NCBI GenBank assembly: GCA_947454055.1
Contig: CANGIS010000025.1
Span: 1-41,501, forward strand
Direction of reading: 5' to 3'
Source: Hyphomicrobiales bacterium
GTDB lineage: Bacteria; Pseudomonadota; Alphaproteobacteria; Rhizobiales; Beijerinckiaceae
DNA length: 41,501 nt
Shown here: positions 41,378 to 41,501 of the stretch, piece by piece
Layout: every line of letters starts with the position of its first letter
Numbering within the stretch: the stretch's first letter is position 1
Translations under genes and position numbers: made by a program
The notes under the pieces: model-generated
The model's input: the letters and a program-made list of their open reading frames with translations, nothing else
The model's database searches: none
What the model was told of the DNA's origin: nothing

Positions 41378-41408
41378 AGCATTAAAGAGATGTGTCGGAT
41401 AGGTTTAG

Positions 41409-41431
41409 ATTCTGATTCAGCAGATCAGAAT
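41409..41431. terminator. Hairpin after the SDR gene
   Basis: Perfect 8-bp arms ATTCTGAT and ATCAGAAT with a 7-base loop (TCAGCAG), 31 bases past the SDR stop. There is no T-run. It may be a weak terminator or an operator; part of it (TCTGATTCAG) repeats the arm found at 28578. Confidence 0.5.
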
Positions 41432-41452
41432 ACCACATGACCGACTCTGCGC

Positions 41453-41472
41453 ACCTGTCTCATGTGACAGGT
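41453..41472. promoter_or_regulatory. ACCTGT-N8-ACAGGT palindrome, second copy
   Basis: Same arms and spacing as 40526-40545; here the pairing extends one base further on each side of the centre (7-bp arms, 6-base core). It precedes the right window edge, where a coregulated gene probably starts. A 12-bp palindrome ATCAAATTTGAT follows at 41479-41490. Confidence 0.65.
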
Positions 41473-41501
41473 ATTTTAATCAAATTTGATCTTGTCAAAG
41501 C

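Overview
The window reads as a chromosomal segment of an alphaproteobacterium, most likely Hyphomicrobiales (Rhizobiales). The evidence is moderately high GC, gene content (bacterial 6-4 photolyase, form II CO-dehydrogenase-type cluster, AcnX and hydroxyproline catabolism, LivFGHMK importer, ExoD, several BrnT/BrnA modules) and protein style. Genus cannot be fixed from the sequence alone. No rRNA, tRNA, CRISPR array or transposase was seen, and no conventional transcription factor gene: the only DNA-binding proteins recognised are toxin-antitoxin antitoxins.

Region 1 (1-4761): a polar amino-acid ABC importer (permease cut by the window edge, plus binding protein) is divergent from aruH-aruI, the transaminase and decarboxylase of the arginine transaminase pathway. 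This suggests a coupled arginine uptake and catabolism locus. Region 2 (4771-8370): housekeeping genes gpt, a CinA/MoCF-type protein, map, radC and an ExoD-like membrane protein. Region 3 (8440-10966): an FeS-type 6-4 photolyase translationally coupled to an SDR-fold protein that lacks the catalytic tyrosine, with a divergent 52-aa DUF2256 zinc-ribbon gene. Region 4 (11002-11564): a BrnTA module whose toxin is frameshifted.

Region 5 (11700-22762, all minus strand): a CO-dehydrogenase-like molybdenum hydroxylase operon, coxS-coxL-coxM-coxD-(mqsR-mqsA)-coxE-(two-gene accessory cassette)-xdhC(N)-lysE-xdhC(C)-MPT-binding-mocA. CoxL carries AYRGAGR, the form II signature. Two accessory cassettes flank coxE: a complete MqsRA toxin-antitoxin module with its own AACCT-N3-AGGTT operator, and a pair of unknown genes behind a 26-bp palindrome, the second gene broken by an in-frame stop.

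Region 6 (23059-29687): two-subunit aconitase-X (probable cis-3-hydroxyproline dehydratase), a BrnTA module whose toxin lacks a normal start codon, a palindromic repeat, an alpha/beta hydrolase, then a hydroxyproline degradation set (pyrroline-4-hydroxy-2-carboxylate deaminase, D-hydroxyproline dehydrogenase, 4-hydroxyproline 2-epimerase). Region 7 (29831-34986): livHMGF-livK importer ending in a strong intrinsic terminator, plausibly serving the imino-acid pathway next to it. Region 8 (35073-41501): ccdA, a second palindromic repeat, a P1-family peptidase, a second D-amino-acid dehydrogenase, purB, an intact BrnTA module and an SDR gene flanked by two copies of an ACCTGT-N8-ACAGGT palindrome.

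The most notable signals are the MqsRA insertion with its conserved operator, three BrnTA modules in three states of integrity, the two-gene cassette downstream of coxE, the photolyase/SDR/DUF2256 cluster, and the paired ACCTGT-N8-ACAGGT sites.
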